Assembly: GCA_934650975.1 (NCBI GenBank)
Contig: CAKUFW010000006.1
Location: 1 to 49,510, forward strand
Source of the DNA: an uncultured Collinsella sp.
GTDB taxonomy: Bacteria; Actinomycetota; Coriobacteriia; Coriobacteriales; Coriobacteriaceae
Direction of reading: 5' to 3'
Length of the DNA stretch: 49,510 bases
Shown piece after piece: positions 19,143 through 27,604 of this stretch. The translations under genes and the position numbers were made by a program. The number at the start of each line of letters is the position of its first letter. The first letter of the stretch is position 1. The notes beneath the pieces were generated by a model that made no database searches, was not told the origin of the DNA, and saw only the letters and a program-made list of their open reading frames with translations.

Positions 19143-22030
19143 TCGAGGACGCTGTATCTCCTGGAACGCCGCAGTTTGTCATCGATTCCTACGCCACGCT
19201 TGCCGAGCGTGCCAAGACGCAGTCGTTCGGGCTTATCGAGGAGGATGTCATCGTCCTCGATACCGAGACCACGGGTCTTTCGGTGCAAGACAATGGGCTG
19301 ATTGAGATTTCCGCGGCCCGCCTTTCGGGCCGCGAGGTCGTTGACCGGTTCGATACCTTCGTTCACCCCAAGCAACTGATTCCCGCCGAGATTACCGAAC
19401 TCACGAGTATTACAAACGCCGATGTGGCAGATGCCCCTTCGGCCGTCGAGGCCGTGGCTGCTCTCGCCGATTTTGTCGGCGGCTGCCCCGTGATCGCGCA
19501 TAACGCTACCTTTGACCGTTCGTTTATCGAGTCGGTCAAGGGCGGTGTCAACGTCAGCGACATCTGGATCGATTCGCTGGCACTGTCGCGCATCGCGCTT
19601 CCGCGCCTGGCCTCGCATAAGCTGTCTTTCATGGCCGACCTGTTTGGCTGCGACTCGGTGTCGCACCGCGCCAACGCCGATGTCGACGCCCTGTGTGGCG
19701 TGTGGCGCGTGCTGCTCGTGGCACTCACCGACCTGCCCCAGGGCCTTATGGCGCGCTTGGCCGACATGCACCCCGACGTGCCCTGGTCCTATCGTCCCAT
19801 CTTCTCATTCTTGGCGGGACAGAACCCCGGCTCCATCTTCTCTCTCAGCGCCGCTCGCGCCGACGTGCTCAAGGCCGACCGCGCGGACGACCGCGTTGAT
19901 GCGGACGAGCTGCCGGTCCTTAAGATGCCGAGTCGCGAGGAGATCGAGGCGGACTACGCCCCGGGCGGTCTGGTCAACCGCATGTATCCCACCTACGAGC
20001 CGCGCGATGAGCAAATCGCGATGGCGCTCGAGGTCCGCGATGCCCTCGTTACGGGCACGCATCGCGTCATCGAGGCGGGTACGGGCGTCGGTAAGTCGAT
20101 GGCCTATCTTGTGCCTTTTGCCGAGGCCGCGCGCCGCAATAACATTACGGTTGGTATAGCGACTAAATCGAATAATCTTGCCGACCAGCTCATGTATCAT
20201 GAGCTGCCAAAACTTGCCGAGCAGCTGGACGGAGGCCTATCGTTTTGTGCCCTCAAAGGCTATGACCACTATCCATGCTTGCGCAAGCTTGAGCGCATGA
20301 GCCGCGGCCAAGTCGAAATTACGACTAAGCGTGATCCTGCCGACACGCTTACGGCAGTCGCGGTCATCATGGCGTACGTGTGCCAGTCGGCCGATGGCGA
20401 CCTCGACTCGCTCGGCATTCGCTGGCGTAGCGTCAACCGTCCCGACTTTACGACGGCGTCGCGCGAGTGTGCCCGTCGTCTCTGCCCGTTTTTCCCCGAT
20501 AAGTGCCTGGTTCACGGCGCCCGCCGTCGAGCGGCGCATGCCGACGTGGTGGTCACCAACCATTCCCTGCTGTTCCGCAACGTTGCGGCCGAGGGTAGGA
20601 TTTTGCCTCCGATCCGTCACTGGGTGATCGACGAGGCCCACTCCATCGAGCGCGAGGCGCGTCGTCAATGGGCGCGTGTGGTGTCGGCAGACGAATCGCG
20701 CGTTCTGTTTGAGCGTCTGGGCGGCTCGAGTACCGGTGCACTGAGCCAGGTTTCCCGCGATTTGGCAACCTCGGAGGGCTCTACGCTCTACCTGGGCCTC
20801 ACTGCCAAGGCGACGTCGACGGTTGCGCGTGCGAGCATGGCGATCGCCGATGTGTTTGACGGTGTTCGTGAGCTCGGCCGCCGTGCCCGCGGGGGTTACG
20901 ACAATGCCAATCTGTGGATTGGCCCCGAGCTGCGCGAGTCAGACGATTGGCACGACTTTTTGCAGTCGGCCCATGCCGCTATCGACGCGCTGGAGCAGGC
21001 AGACAAGAGCGTCGACGCACTGGTGCAAGCCGTTGCCGCCGACAAGCCCGAGGTTGTTGTCGACCTGGGTGATATCTCGCGCCGCCTGCACGAGCTGGCC
21101 GAGAACCTCAAACTCATCATCGACGGTACCGACGAACACTACGTGTACTCGTTGCAAGTCAATCGCAGGCTGCGTGCCGGCGGCGAGTCGATGACCGCGG
21201 AGCGCATCGATATTGGCGAGGCCTTGGCAACCGAGTGGCTGCCCGAGGTCCACACGGCTATCTTCGCCTCGGCGACCATGACGGTTTCCAAGAGCTTTGA
21301 GCACTTTAACCACGCCGTCGGCCTCGATCGCATCGGTGCCTCGACGTCATCGTCGCTGCACTTGGATTCGAGCTATGACTTCGATTCGAATATGGCCGTG
21401 GTCGTGGCCGGGGATATTCCCGATCCGCGCGACCGTGAAGCCTATCTCTCGGCGCTCGAGCGTGTGCTGGTCGACGCTCATCTTGCCATGGGCGGCTCGG
21501 TGCTCACGCTGTTCACCAACAGGCGCGACATGGAGGACCTGTATACCCGCGTCGAGCCTATGATGGCCCGTGCGGGTCTGGAGCTCAACTGTCAGCAGCG
21601 CAACTCGTCTCCCCGTCGTCTGCGCGATCGCTTTATCAACGAGCCGGCCTCGTCGCTCTTTGCGCTCAAGGCCTTTTGGGAGGGTTTTGACGCCAGCGGT
21701 GAGACGCTGCGCTGCGTCATCATCCCCAAGCTGCCGTTCTCGAGCCCTACGGACCCGCTCTCGTGCGAGCGTAACCTGCGTGAGGACCGAGCCTGGGCGC
21801 GCTATTCGCTACCCGAGGCGGTGCTTGAGGTCAAACAGGCCGCCGGACGTCTCATCCGCTCATCGACCGATTGCGGCGTGCTCATCTTGGCCGATCCGCG
21901 CCTGGTGACGAAGGGCTACGGCAAGAAATTCTTAACGTCGCTGCCCACGAGCTCCTATCAGCGCATCGAATCAGCGCAGATCGGTCACTATCTGCAGTTG
22001 TGGCGCCAAGCGCACGAGCGTCGCCGCTAA
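19136..22030 (+). CDS. dinG: Exonuclease-DinG helicase fusion
   Basis: The protein has 964 residues. Residues 35-200 form a DnaQ-type 3'-5' exonuclease with VLDTETTGL (D42, E44), then AHNATFDRSF and HRANADVDAL. The remainder is an XPD-like superfamily 2 helicase with Walker A EAGTGVGKS (K320) and DEAH at 499-502. Four cysteines (C381, C445, C450, C457) lie between these motifs with the spacing of an XPD-type iron-sulfur cluster. The C-terminal KQAAGRLIRS is motif VI. It probably unwinds or trims DNA/RNA structures during repair. It overlaps ddl by 7 bp and meets pafC tail to tail with overlapping stop codons. Confidence 0.92.
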   Translation: MLIEDAVSPGTPQFVIDSYATLAERAKTQSFGLIEEDVIVLDTETTGLSVQDNGLIEISAARLSGREVVDRFDTFVHPKQLIPAEITELTSITNADVADAPSAVEAVAALADFVGGCPVIAHNATFDRSFIESVKGGVNVSDIWIDSLALSRIALPRLASHKLSFMADLFGCDSVSHRANADVDALCGVWRVLLVALTDLPQGLMARLADMHPDVPWSYRPIFSFLAGQNPGSIFSLSAARADVLKADRADDRVDADELPVLKMPSREEIEADYAPGGLVNRMYPTYEPRDEQIAMALEVRDALVTGTHRVIEAGTGVGKSMAYLVPFAEAARRNNITVGIATKSNNLADQLMYHELPKLAEQLDGGLSFCALKGYDHYPCLRKLERMSRGQVEITTKRDPADTLTAVAVIMAYVCQSADGDLDSLGIRWRSVNRPDFTTASRECARRLCPFFPDKCLVHGARRRAAHADVVVTNHSLLFRNVAAEGRILPPIRHWVIDEAHSIEREARRQWARVVSADESRVLFERLGGSSTGALSQVSRDLATSEGSTLYLGLTAKATSTVARASMAIADVFDGVRELGRRARGGYDNANLWIGPELRESDDWHDFLQSAHAAIDALEQADKSVDALVQAVAADKPEVVVDLGDISRRLHELAENLKLIIDGTDEHYVYSLQVNRRLRAGGESMTAERIDIGEALATEWLPEVHTAIFASATMTVSKSFEHFNHAVGLDRIGASTSSSLHLDSSYDFDSNMAVVVAGDIPDPRDREAYLSALERVLVDAHLAMGGSVLTLFTNRRDMEDLYTRVEPMMARAGLELNCQQRNSSPRRLRDRFINEPASSLFALKAFWEGFDASGETLRCVIIPKLPFSSPTDPLSCERNLREDRAWARYSLPEAVLEVKQAAGRLIRSSTDCGVLILADPRLVTKGYGKKFLTSLPTSSYQRIESAQIGHYLQLWRQAHERRR

Positions 22031-22944
22031 AGAGGGCGGACGAGGGATTTTGCCATATCGCACAGACGCTCTGACAGAGCGGGGTCATCCAAGATGCGGA
22101 TGGCCCCGCCCGCTGCGATTACCTGACTTAGCAGCCAACGCTCGGAGCCGTAGCGCACGCTCACCGTTGCGCTGACCGCCCCATTGGGTTCAATCGACAT
22201 AATGCCGGGCCAATCTAGGCGCTCCGCCAAGGCGCGCGGCATGAGAAGCCTCGCGCTCCGCTCCGCCTGGGCGAGGGAGTCGTGGAGGGACACGGATTCC
22301 GGTGCGTGGCGCACGACGGAGTCGTCGGTCAAGACGAGGTCCTCGATTTTATCCATACGATAGGTGCGCTGTTCGTCGATCGCGACATCCCAGGCGATCA
22401 GATATGTTTGGTCGCCGTTTGTCGTAATGCGCAGGGGGTCGATCAAGCGCTCGCGCGCCTGTGCATCATCCATCGAGCGATACGAGATGCGGCAGCGAAC
22501 GCCGTCCTGAATGGCGCAGTTCAGCTGCTGCCAGTGCGATCCGTGGGCGACGGTGTCAAAGACGCGCTGGTTGAAGCCGAGCTCTTCGGGAAGAAGAGCT
22601 CGGCGTATCCGAGCCGCCGTCTGGGGCTCGATTCCCAAGGATTCAAGTTCATGGTTGAGCACGGCGCCCTCGGCGGCACTCAGGCGCAGCGGTAGCACGC
22701 GCCCCGCATCACCGGTGAGGACCACGCGCTCGCCGCGACGTTCGCAGATAATACGTGCACCCGATTCTCGGTCCGCAAGTGACGAGACGATTTCGAGAAT
22801 CTCGTCGAGCGATGCTCCTGTGATGTCAAAGCGGCTGCAAAGCTCATCTCGTGCCATGCCATTCTCGCCGGCGGCGTAGAGGGCCTCCATGACGTCGATG
22901 GCGCGCGAGAGTCTTTGCTCGCTGGTGAGTTTACGCACGGGCAT
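22027..22944 (-). CDS. pafC: WYL-domain transcriptional regulator, PafC-like
   Basis: The 305-residue protein has an N-terminal helix-turn-helix (about residues 5-60, RLSRAIDVMEALYAAGENG) and a WYL domain at about 140-225 (CRISYRSMDD, DPLRI, TYLIAWDV), then a WCX-like C-terminus. In actinobacteria PafB and PafC act together to switch on DNA-damage genes independently of LexA. It starts inside the end of pafB (14-bp overlap), and its TAG stop overlaps the TAA of dinG. The pair arrangement supports the PafC call more than sequence alone. Confidence 0.82.
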   Translation of the reverse strand: MPVRKLTSEQRLSRAIDVMEALYAAGENGMARDELCSRFDITGASLDEILEIVSSLADRESGARIICERRGERVVLTGDAGRVLPLRLSAAEGAVLNHELESLGIEPQTAARIRRALLPEELGFNQRVFDTVAHGSHWQQLNCAIQDGVRCRISYRSMDDAQARERLIDPLRITTNGDQTYLIAWDVAIDEQRTYRMDKIEDLVLTDDSVVRHAPESVSLHDSLAQAERSARLLMPRALAERLDWPGIMSIEPNGAVSATVSVRYGSERWLLSQVIAAGGAIRILDDPALSERLCDMAKSLVRPL

Positions 22945-23953
22945 GCTCGTGCACCGTCCTTTCGATGAGGCGGTTCCACGCCTGTTTGAGCGAATCGGGG
23001 GCGACGGGCCTCATGCCGTCCGCGGCATGGGCCATGCAAAACGAGGCGGCCGCATCAAGGTCGCGTACGTTAACGGTCCAGGTCCATCCTGCTTCGGTGT
23101 GCGCGAGCTCGCCGCGCCCGCGCGTGAGACCGCTGATCATATCGGTCTGCGCCTCGCGCGCGAACGAGAACGTAGCCGCAACGGGCGGGCGGTCGGCAAA
23201 ATCGAACTCAAAGAACAGGTAGTCGTTGAGGTTGAAATCCGCGGGAATGGTGTAGGCCTTCGAAGGTCTCCAGGCACGGACGATACGGTCGCAGCGGAAT
23301 GTCCTGATGCTGTCGGTGGCGTTGTCGAGGCCGCAGAAATATGACGTGCCCTCGCGCTCGAACATGCCGTAGACGCAAACGGTCCGCTCGCGTTGTTCGC
23401 CGCGTCCGTTTTGGTACAAAAAGCGCAGCGCGCAACGCTCGGCAAAGGCGCTCCATACCGCATCGACGGTGGGAGAGCGGCGAATCGGTGCCTCGCCTGT
23501 CGTCGACATGCCGATGAGATAGGCGATCTTGGAGCGAATGTCGGCAAGCGGCGCGGCAAAGGTGGATGAGCCTGCCGCAAGGGTCTGGTCGATGGCGTTG
23601 AGCAGGATATCGGCATCGTCTGCGGTGATGAGACCGCCCGCGGCAAACGTGTGCTCGCGGTCGATCGTCCACGCGCTTTCCTCGGTTTCTTGCGCTCCGA
23701 CAGCACGAACCTCCCTGATGGCGATGCCGCGTTCGAGCAGCTTGTCGCGATCGCGGCGAAACTTGCGCTTGTCTGAGTCGATATTGCCCGAGTCGTATCC
23801 CAAATCGGAATCCAAGACAATTTGCTCGGTCGTCAGCGGTTCGGGAGAGCTGTTGAGCACAAAGAAAAGGTTGAGGATGCGCTGAGCCGTTTTATCGAAA
23901 CCGGGCTCCGGTATCCCCTTTTTAATTGTCGCGGTCGCGTCGCTTGCCGTCAT
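22931..23953 (-). CDS. pafB: WYL-domain transcriptional regulator, PafB-like
   Basis: The 340-residue paralogue of the next gene has a helix-turn-helix at about residues 25-90 (RILNLFFVLNSSPEPLTTEQI) and a WYL domain near 185-250 (CALRFLYQNGRGE, YGMFEREGTSYFCGLD). The C-terminal part matches the WCX region. It forms the first gene of a two-gene unit with pafC. The family is known for the mycobacterial mitomycin-inducible response; by analogy this pair may control DNA-damage genes, which fits its position beside dinG. Start ATG at 23,951-23,953. Confidence 0.82.
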   Translation of the reverse strand: MTASDATATIKKGIPEPGFDKTAQRILNLFFVLNSSPEPLTTEQIVLDSDLGYDSGNIDSDKRKFRRDRDKLLERGIAIREVRAVGAQETEESAWTIDREHTFAAGGLITADDADILLNAIDQTLAAGSSTFAAPLADIRSKIAYLIGMSTTGEAPIRRSPTVDAVWSAFAERCALRFLYQNGRGEQRERTVCVYGMFEREGTSYFCGLDNATDSIRTFRCDRIVRAWRPSKAYTIPADFNLNDYLFFEFDFADRPPVAATFSFAREAQTDMISGLTRGRGELAHTEAGWTWTVNVRDLDAAASFCMAHAADGMRPVAPDSLKQAWNRLIERTVHEHARA

Positions 23954-24151
23954 AGAATCCTCGCATGAGAAGGTCGTTTGATGCCATGATTTTAGTCCGA
24001 TATGGAGATTAGGCTATATCCGTGTCCGCGCGCGGCGTTAAGATGGCCCGAATTCGGTCGTTTGCGCTCGCTCGGGGTATACTTTCGACTATATACGGTT
24101 CTAATGTGCATGCATTGGGCCTATTTGTCGGATTATGGATGTGGAGCGCAC

Positions 24152-27100
24152 ATGGCGAACACCCAGAACTATATTAACCACCTGCTGCAGAACACTGGCA
24201 TTACGCCGGCGTGCAGTGAAGAAGAGCGCCTGGCTGCCGAGGATATCGCTCAGATTTTCCGCAACCACGGCTTTGACCCCGAGGTGCAGGAATTTAATGC
24301 TCCCGCGCCCAGCAGGTTGGCATTTGCCGTTACCGGTATTCTGGCGTTTGCCGGCGCCCTGCTGATGGGCATCGGCGGTGGCATCGGCCTGGTCGGCACC
24401 TTGCTGGCCATTGTCGGAGCCGTGCTCTACGTGCTCGAGCGCACAGGCCATCCTGTGGTTTCGCGCTTGGGCAAGATGGGCGTGAGCCAAAACGTCATCG
24501 CCTACCACAAGGCTTCGGGTCCGCTCGCGTCTCCGCGCAACCGTCCGGTCGTCGTCGTGGCGCACTACGATTCTCCCCGTGCCGAGCTCCTCGCTCGCGA
24601 GCCCTATGCTCCGTACCGCGCGCTTATCGCCAAGCTCCTGCCCATTGCCACGGTTGCGCCCGCGGCCGTTGCCATCCTGCGCATCCTGCCGCTCCCCGGT
24701 GCGCTCAAGGTACTGCTGTGGATTGTCGCGATCCTGGCTTCCCTTGTGGCGCTGGCCAACGCAGCCAATATCATCTCCAATCGTTTTGTGCTCCCTTACA
24801 CGTCTGGTGCGGTGTGCAACAAATCCTCTGTTGCCGCCATGCTCGGTGTCATGGACAACGTAGCCCCTTATCAGGGTGAAAACGAGTTCCCCGACGACAT
24901 TCCGTTTGATACCTATTTTGGTGAGCAGAAGCGTCGTGCCGAGGAGATGGCGCGTGCTGCAGCGGAATATGCCGCGGCCCAGCAGCAAAACGACTACGGC
25001 AACACCATTGAATATGAGGAGCCCTCCTACGACGAGGACGAGTTTGGCCAGCCGGTGCCGACTGTCGATACGGCTGAGCAGGACGAGGCTTTTGATGAGC
25101 AGATCGATGGTTTTGAGGGTGCCTCTGCAGACGAGACGCTGATCGGCGTCATCGCGCCCGAAGCTCAAGACCAGACCGCTCAGGTCGAAGCGTCCACCGA
25201 GGAGGAGCCCGCTGCCGAGCCGGCGGAAGAGCCCGCGGTGGTCGAGGTTGCCGAGCCCGAGCCCAAGCTCTATCGCAATGCCGCCGGCAACATCCGCTTT
25301 GGTTCGGATGCCATCCGTGCGCTCGGCATGCTTCCCGAGTCCTGCACGCTCGATTACGAAGAGGGCGAGGAGCCGACGTTTGAGCCGGAGCCTGTTCCCG
25401 TTGCGCAAGAGCCTGCGCCTGTGTCCAATACGGCTGCTGCTCCCGCCGAGCCGGTCGCCGCTCCTTCTGCTGTCGTTGAGTTCGATGCAAAGCCTGCGCT
25501 CGACCCCGCAGCCGGCCTGGATATTCTGGCACCCGCCGCCCCGGCACAGGTTGAGACCGATGCTGCTGACGAAGACTACGACGAGTATCCTCAGCGCGTG
25601 TCCTACGAGAGCGACACCGATTTTTCGGCCGAGATTCCCTCGACAACACCTCATGCCGATATTGCTTCCGCGTTCTCCTCGATTGGTGCCAGCGCTTCTA
25701 GCTTCTTTAAGGGTGCCCTTGCGAAGGGCAAGAAGTTCGTTGATGACTTTGAGGAAAAGCGCGCCGCTGCCCGCGAGGCCGCCGAGCAGGAGGCCATCGC
25801 CCAGCAGCAAGCCGCCGAAGCCGAGCGTGAGCGTGCGGCCCAGGAGTTTGAGCAGACCGAGGCCGAGCAGCCGGCACCCGCCGATATCGCCGACGCTACG
25901 ACCTCCTTCGAGGCACCGCAGCCGACGTCTGCTGACATTGCCGAGGCTACGACGTCCTTCGAGGCGCAGCAGCCGGTTGACGGCACCATGTCGTTCGATG
26001 CCACGATGACGTTCGAGAAGCAGGGCACCGCAATTGCCGAGCCCCTTCCCACCTCCGATGAGGCTCAGGACGCAGCGGTTACTGCCGATGACGCGGTTGC
26101 CGATCAGGCCGATTCCATTGAGGCAGGAGCGCCCGAGCAGGTCGAGGCGCCCGCTGTTGAGCAGGAGTCCCCTGCGGTTGATGAGGCTCCCAAGACGGAT
26201 GTGTCCAGGCCTTATTCTACGCAGATCTTTACCATGCCCGCGCCGAGCGACCCCGGCGCCACGGTGGCCAATGTCGCTCCCACGCAGGACGAGACGGTTG
26301 ACTCCCTCATGGCGCAGATTTCGTCTCAGGTGCCTCCGCGCCAGCAAATGAATATCCCCGATCCGGCCTCCGCGCCTGCGCCCTCTTCGTCGCCGCTGGC
26401 CTCGGTCCCCGATCCGTCGCTGCCTTCGATGCAACAGGCCAACGTCGCGTCCCGCACGTCGCTGTTCGATCTTCCCGATCCTTCGGCACAGACAAATGAT
26501 CCCTTTGCGACGGCGCAGGGCCCCGAGCCCACATCGGCACCGGTCGCGACCCCCATGCCCATCTCCGCGGGCGCACAGCCGCTCGAGACCATCTCGGCTC
26601 CTGCTTCGACGGGCGCCAAGCCGCAGAAGCGTGGCCTGGGTGGCCTGTTCGGTCGCAAAAAGAAGAACGAGCAGGACAGCATGAGCGACTGGCTGGGCGT
26701 CGAGGACGATTACGATGCCAAGAAGTCTGGCCGCGGCATTGGCTCGTGGGATAACTTCGAGGACGACGACGATGGCTGGAAGGGCGGCGCCACCTCCTCC
26801 GACGGCGCTTCTGCCGAAGATATGCTCTCGGCCGTTGCCTCCATGGGTGACGATGAGCTGCTCGGCCACGATATCTGGTTTGTCGCTACGGGCGCGTCCG
26901 ATTGCGACGGCGCTGGCATGAGGGCGTTTTTGGCCTCGCATCGTGACAAGCTCCGCGGTGTGTTCTTCATCAACCTCGAGTCTGTCGGCGCCGGCAGGCT
27001 GTCGGTGGTAACGGTCGAGGGCGAGCAGCAGCTGTTCAAGGGCGATCGTCGCATCATGAATCTTGTCAACAAGGTTTGTAAGTCGTTCCATGTCGATTGT

Positions 27101-27298
27101 GGCGCGTTCGAGATGCCCTATGCCAAGACTGATGCGTCCGCAGCGCTCGAGGCGAGCCGCCGCGCCCTTACGATCGCCGGCGTGGACGGCCCGCGCCTTG
27201 CCTGTGCTCGCACCGAGGATGACCTGCCGTACAACGTCAATCCGACCAATATCGCCACGGTGTCCGAGGTCGTGACTGAGGTCATTCGTCGTTCGTAG
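24152..27298 (+). CDS. M28-peptidase-like membrane protein split by a long disordered insertion
   Basis: The protein has 1,048 residues from the ATG at 24,152 (GTGGAG just upstream); an open frame continues 50 codons further but without support. Residues 1-230 resemble the first half of an M28 zinc peptidase: VVVVAHYDSPRAE keeps His138 and Asp140, flanked by membrane segments at about 55-95 and 157-205. About 650 acidic Ala/Pro/Glu-rich residues follow. The fold resumes at about 900 with DIWFVATGASDCDGAGM. Expected catalytic sites look changed: the bridging Asp is Cys in GAVCNKSSVAAM, the Glu-Glu pair is replaced near ASDCD, and the last His is Asn in LPYNVNP. It is probably not an active peptidase. 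Function unknown. Confidence 0.8.
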   Translation: MANTQNYINHLLQNTGITPACSEEERLAAEDIAQIFRNHGFDPEVQEFNAPAPSRLAFAVTGILAFAGALLMGIGGGIGLVGTLLAIVGAVLYVLERTGHPVVSRLGKMGVSQNVIAYHKASGPLASPRNRPVVVVAHYDSPRAELLAREPYAPYRALIAKLLPIATVAPAAVAILRILPLPGALKVLLWIVAILASLVALANAANIISNRFVLPYTSGAVCNKSSVAAMLGVMDNVAPYQGENEFPDDIPFDTYFGEQKRRAEEMARAAAEYAAAQQQNDYGNTIEYEEPSYDEDEFGQPVPTVDTAEQDEAFDEQIDGFEGASADETLIGVIAPEAQDQTAQVEASTEEEPAAEPAEEPAVVEVAEPEPKLYRNAAGNIRFGSDAIRALGMLPESCTLDYEEGEEPTFEPEPVPVAQEPAPVSNTAAAPAEPVAAPSAVVEFDAKPALDPAAGLDILAPAAPAQVETDAADEDYDEYPQRVSYESDTDFSAEIPSTTPHADIASAFSSIGASASSFFKGALAKGKKFVDDFEEKRAAAREAAEQEAIAQQQAAEAERERAAQEFEQTEAEQPAPADIADATTSFEAPQPTSADIAEATTSFEAQQPVDGTMSFDATMTFEKQGTAIAEPLPTSDEAQDAAVTADDAVADQADSIEAGAPEQVEAPAVEQESPAVDEAPKTDVSRPYSTQIFTMPAPSDPGATVANVAPTQDETVDSLMAQISSQVPPRQQMNIPDPASAPAPSSSPLASVPDPSLPSMQQANVASRTSLFDLPDPSAQTNDPFATAQGPEPTSAPVATPMPISAGAQPLETISAPASTGAKPQKRGLGGLFGRKKKNEQDSMSDWLGVEDDYDAKKSGRGIGSWDNFEDDDDGWKGGATSSDGASAEDMLSAVASMGDDELLGHDIWFVATGASDCDGAGMRAFLASHRDKLRGVFFINLESVGAGRLSVVTVEGEQQLFKGDRRIMNLVNKVCKSFHVDCGAFEMPYAKTDASAALEASRRALTIAGVDGPRLACARTEDDLPYNVNPTNIATVSEVVTEVIRRS

Positions 27299-27320
27299 AC
27301 AGACCCGCTAAGGAGTCAGC

Positions 27321-27539
27321 GTGTTTTCGTACATCAAGCGCCATTGGCCCATCTATCTGATTTTGACCCTGATCGCTATCGCATTGGGTTTTGGGGCCGC
27401 GTATGTCGTTGGCGTTAAGGGTTCGACGCCCGAGACAACGATGAACGAAGAGGTGGAGCAAGAGCAAAGCTTGGGTGCCGACGGTATCTCCGAGTCCGAT
27501 CAGGCGGCTATCGATGGCGGGTCGTCATCTGCTGAATAG
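27321..27539 (+). CDS. Small single-span membrane protein
   Basis: The 72-residue protein has one membrane helix (about residues 9-31, IYLILTLIAIALGFGAAYVVG) and an acidic tail rich in Glu and Ser. The GTG at 27,321 follows AAGGAG. It lies 22 bp after the M28-like gene and ends at a terminator, so the two probably share a transcript. I do not recognise the family. Confidence 0.7.
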   Translation: MFSYIKRHWPIYLILTLIAIALGFGAAYVVGVKGSTPETTMNEEVEQEQSLGADGISESDQAAIDGGSSSAE

Positions 27540-27559
27540 CCGATCCATCGTCTATGCCT

Positions 27560-27600
27560 AAAGCGGGCGAGCCGGGAGACTGGCTCGCCCGCTTTTTCAT
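27560..27600. terminator. Bidirectional terminator between convergent genes
   Basis: A 14-bp GC-rich stem, AAAGCGGGCGAGCC at 27,560 against GGCTCGCCCGCTTT ending at 27,595, is followed by TTTT. It stands between the small membrane protein gene and the end of the adhesin gene. Confidence 0.9.
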
Positions 27601-27604
27601 CGTG

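Noticed and set aside
24101..27091. A 996-residue open frame opposite the M28-like gene
   Set aside because: Shadow of the low-complexity Ala/Glu/Pro coding region; rich in Arg/Gly with no recognisable domain.
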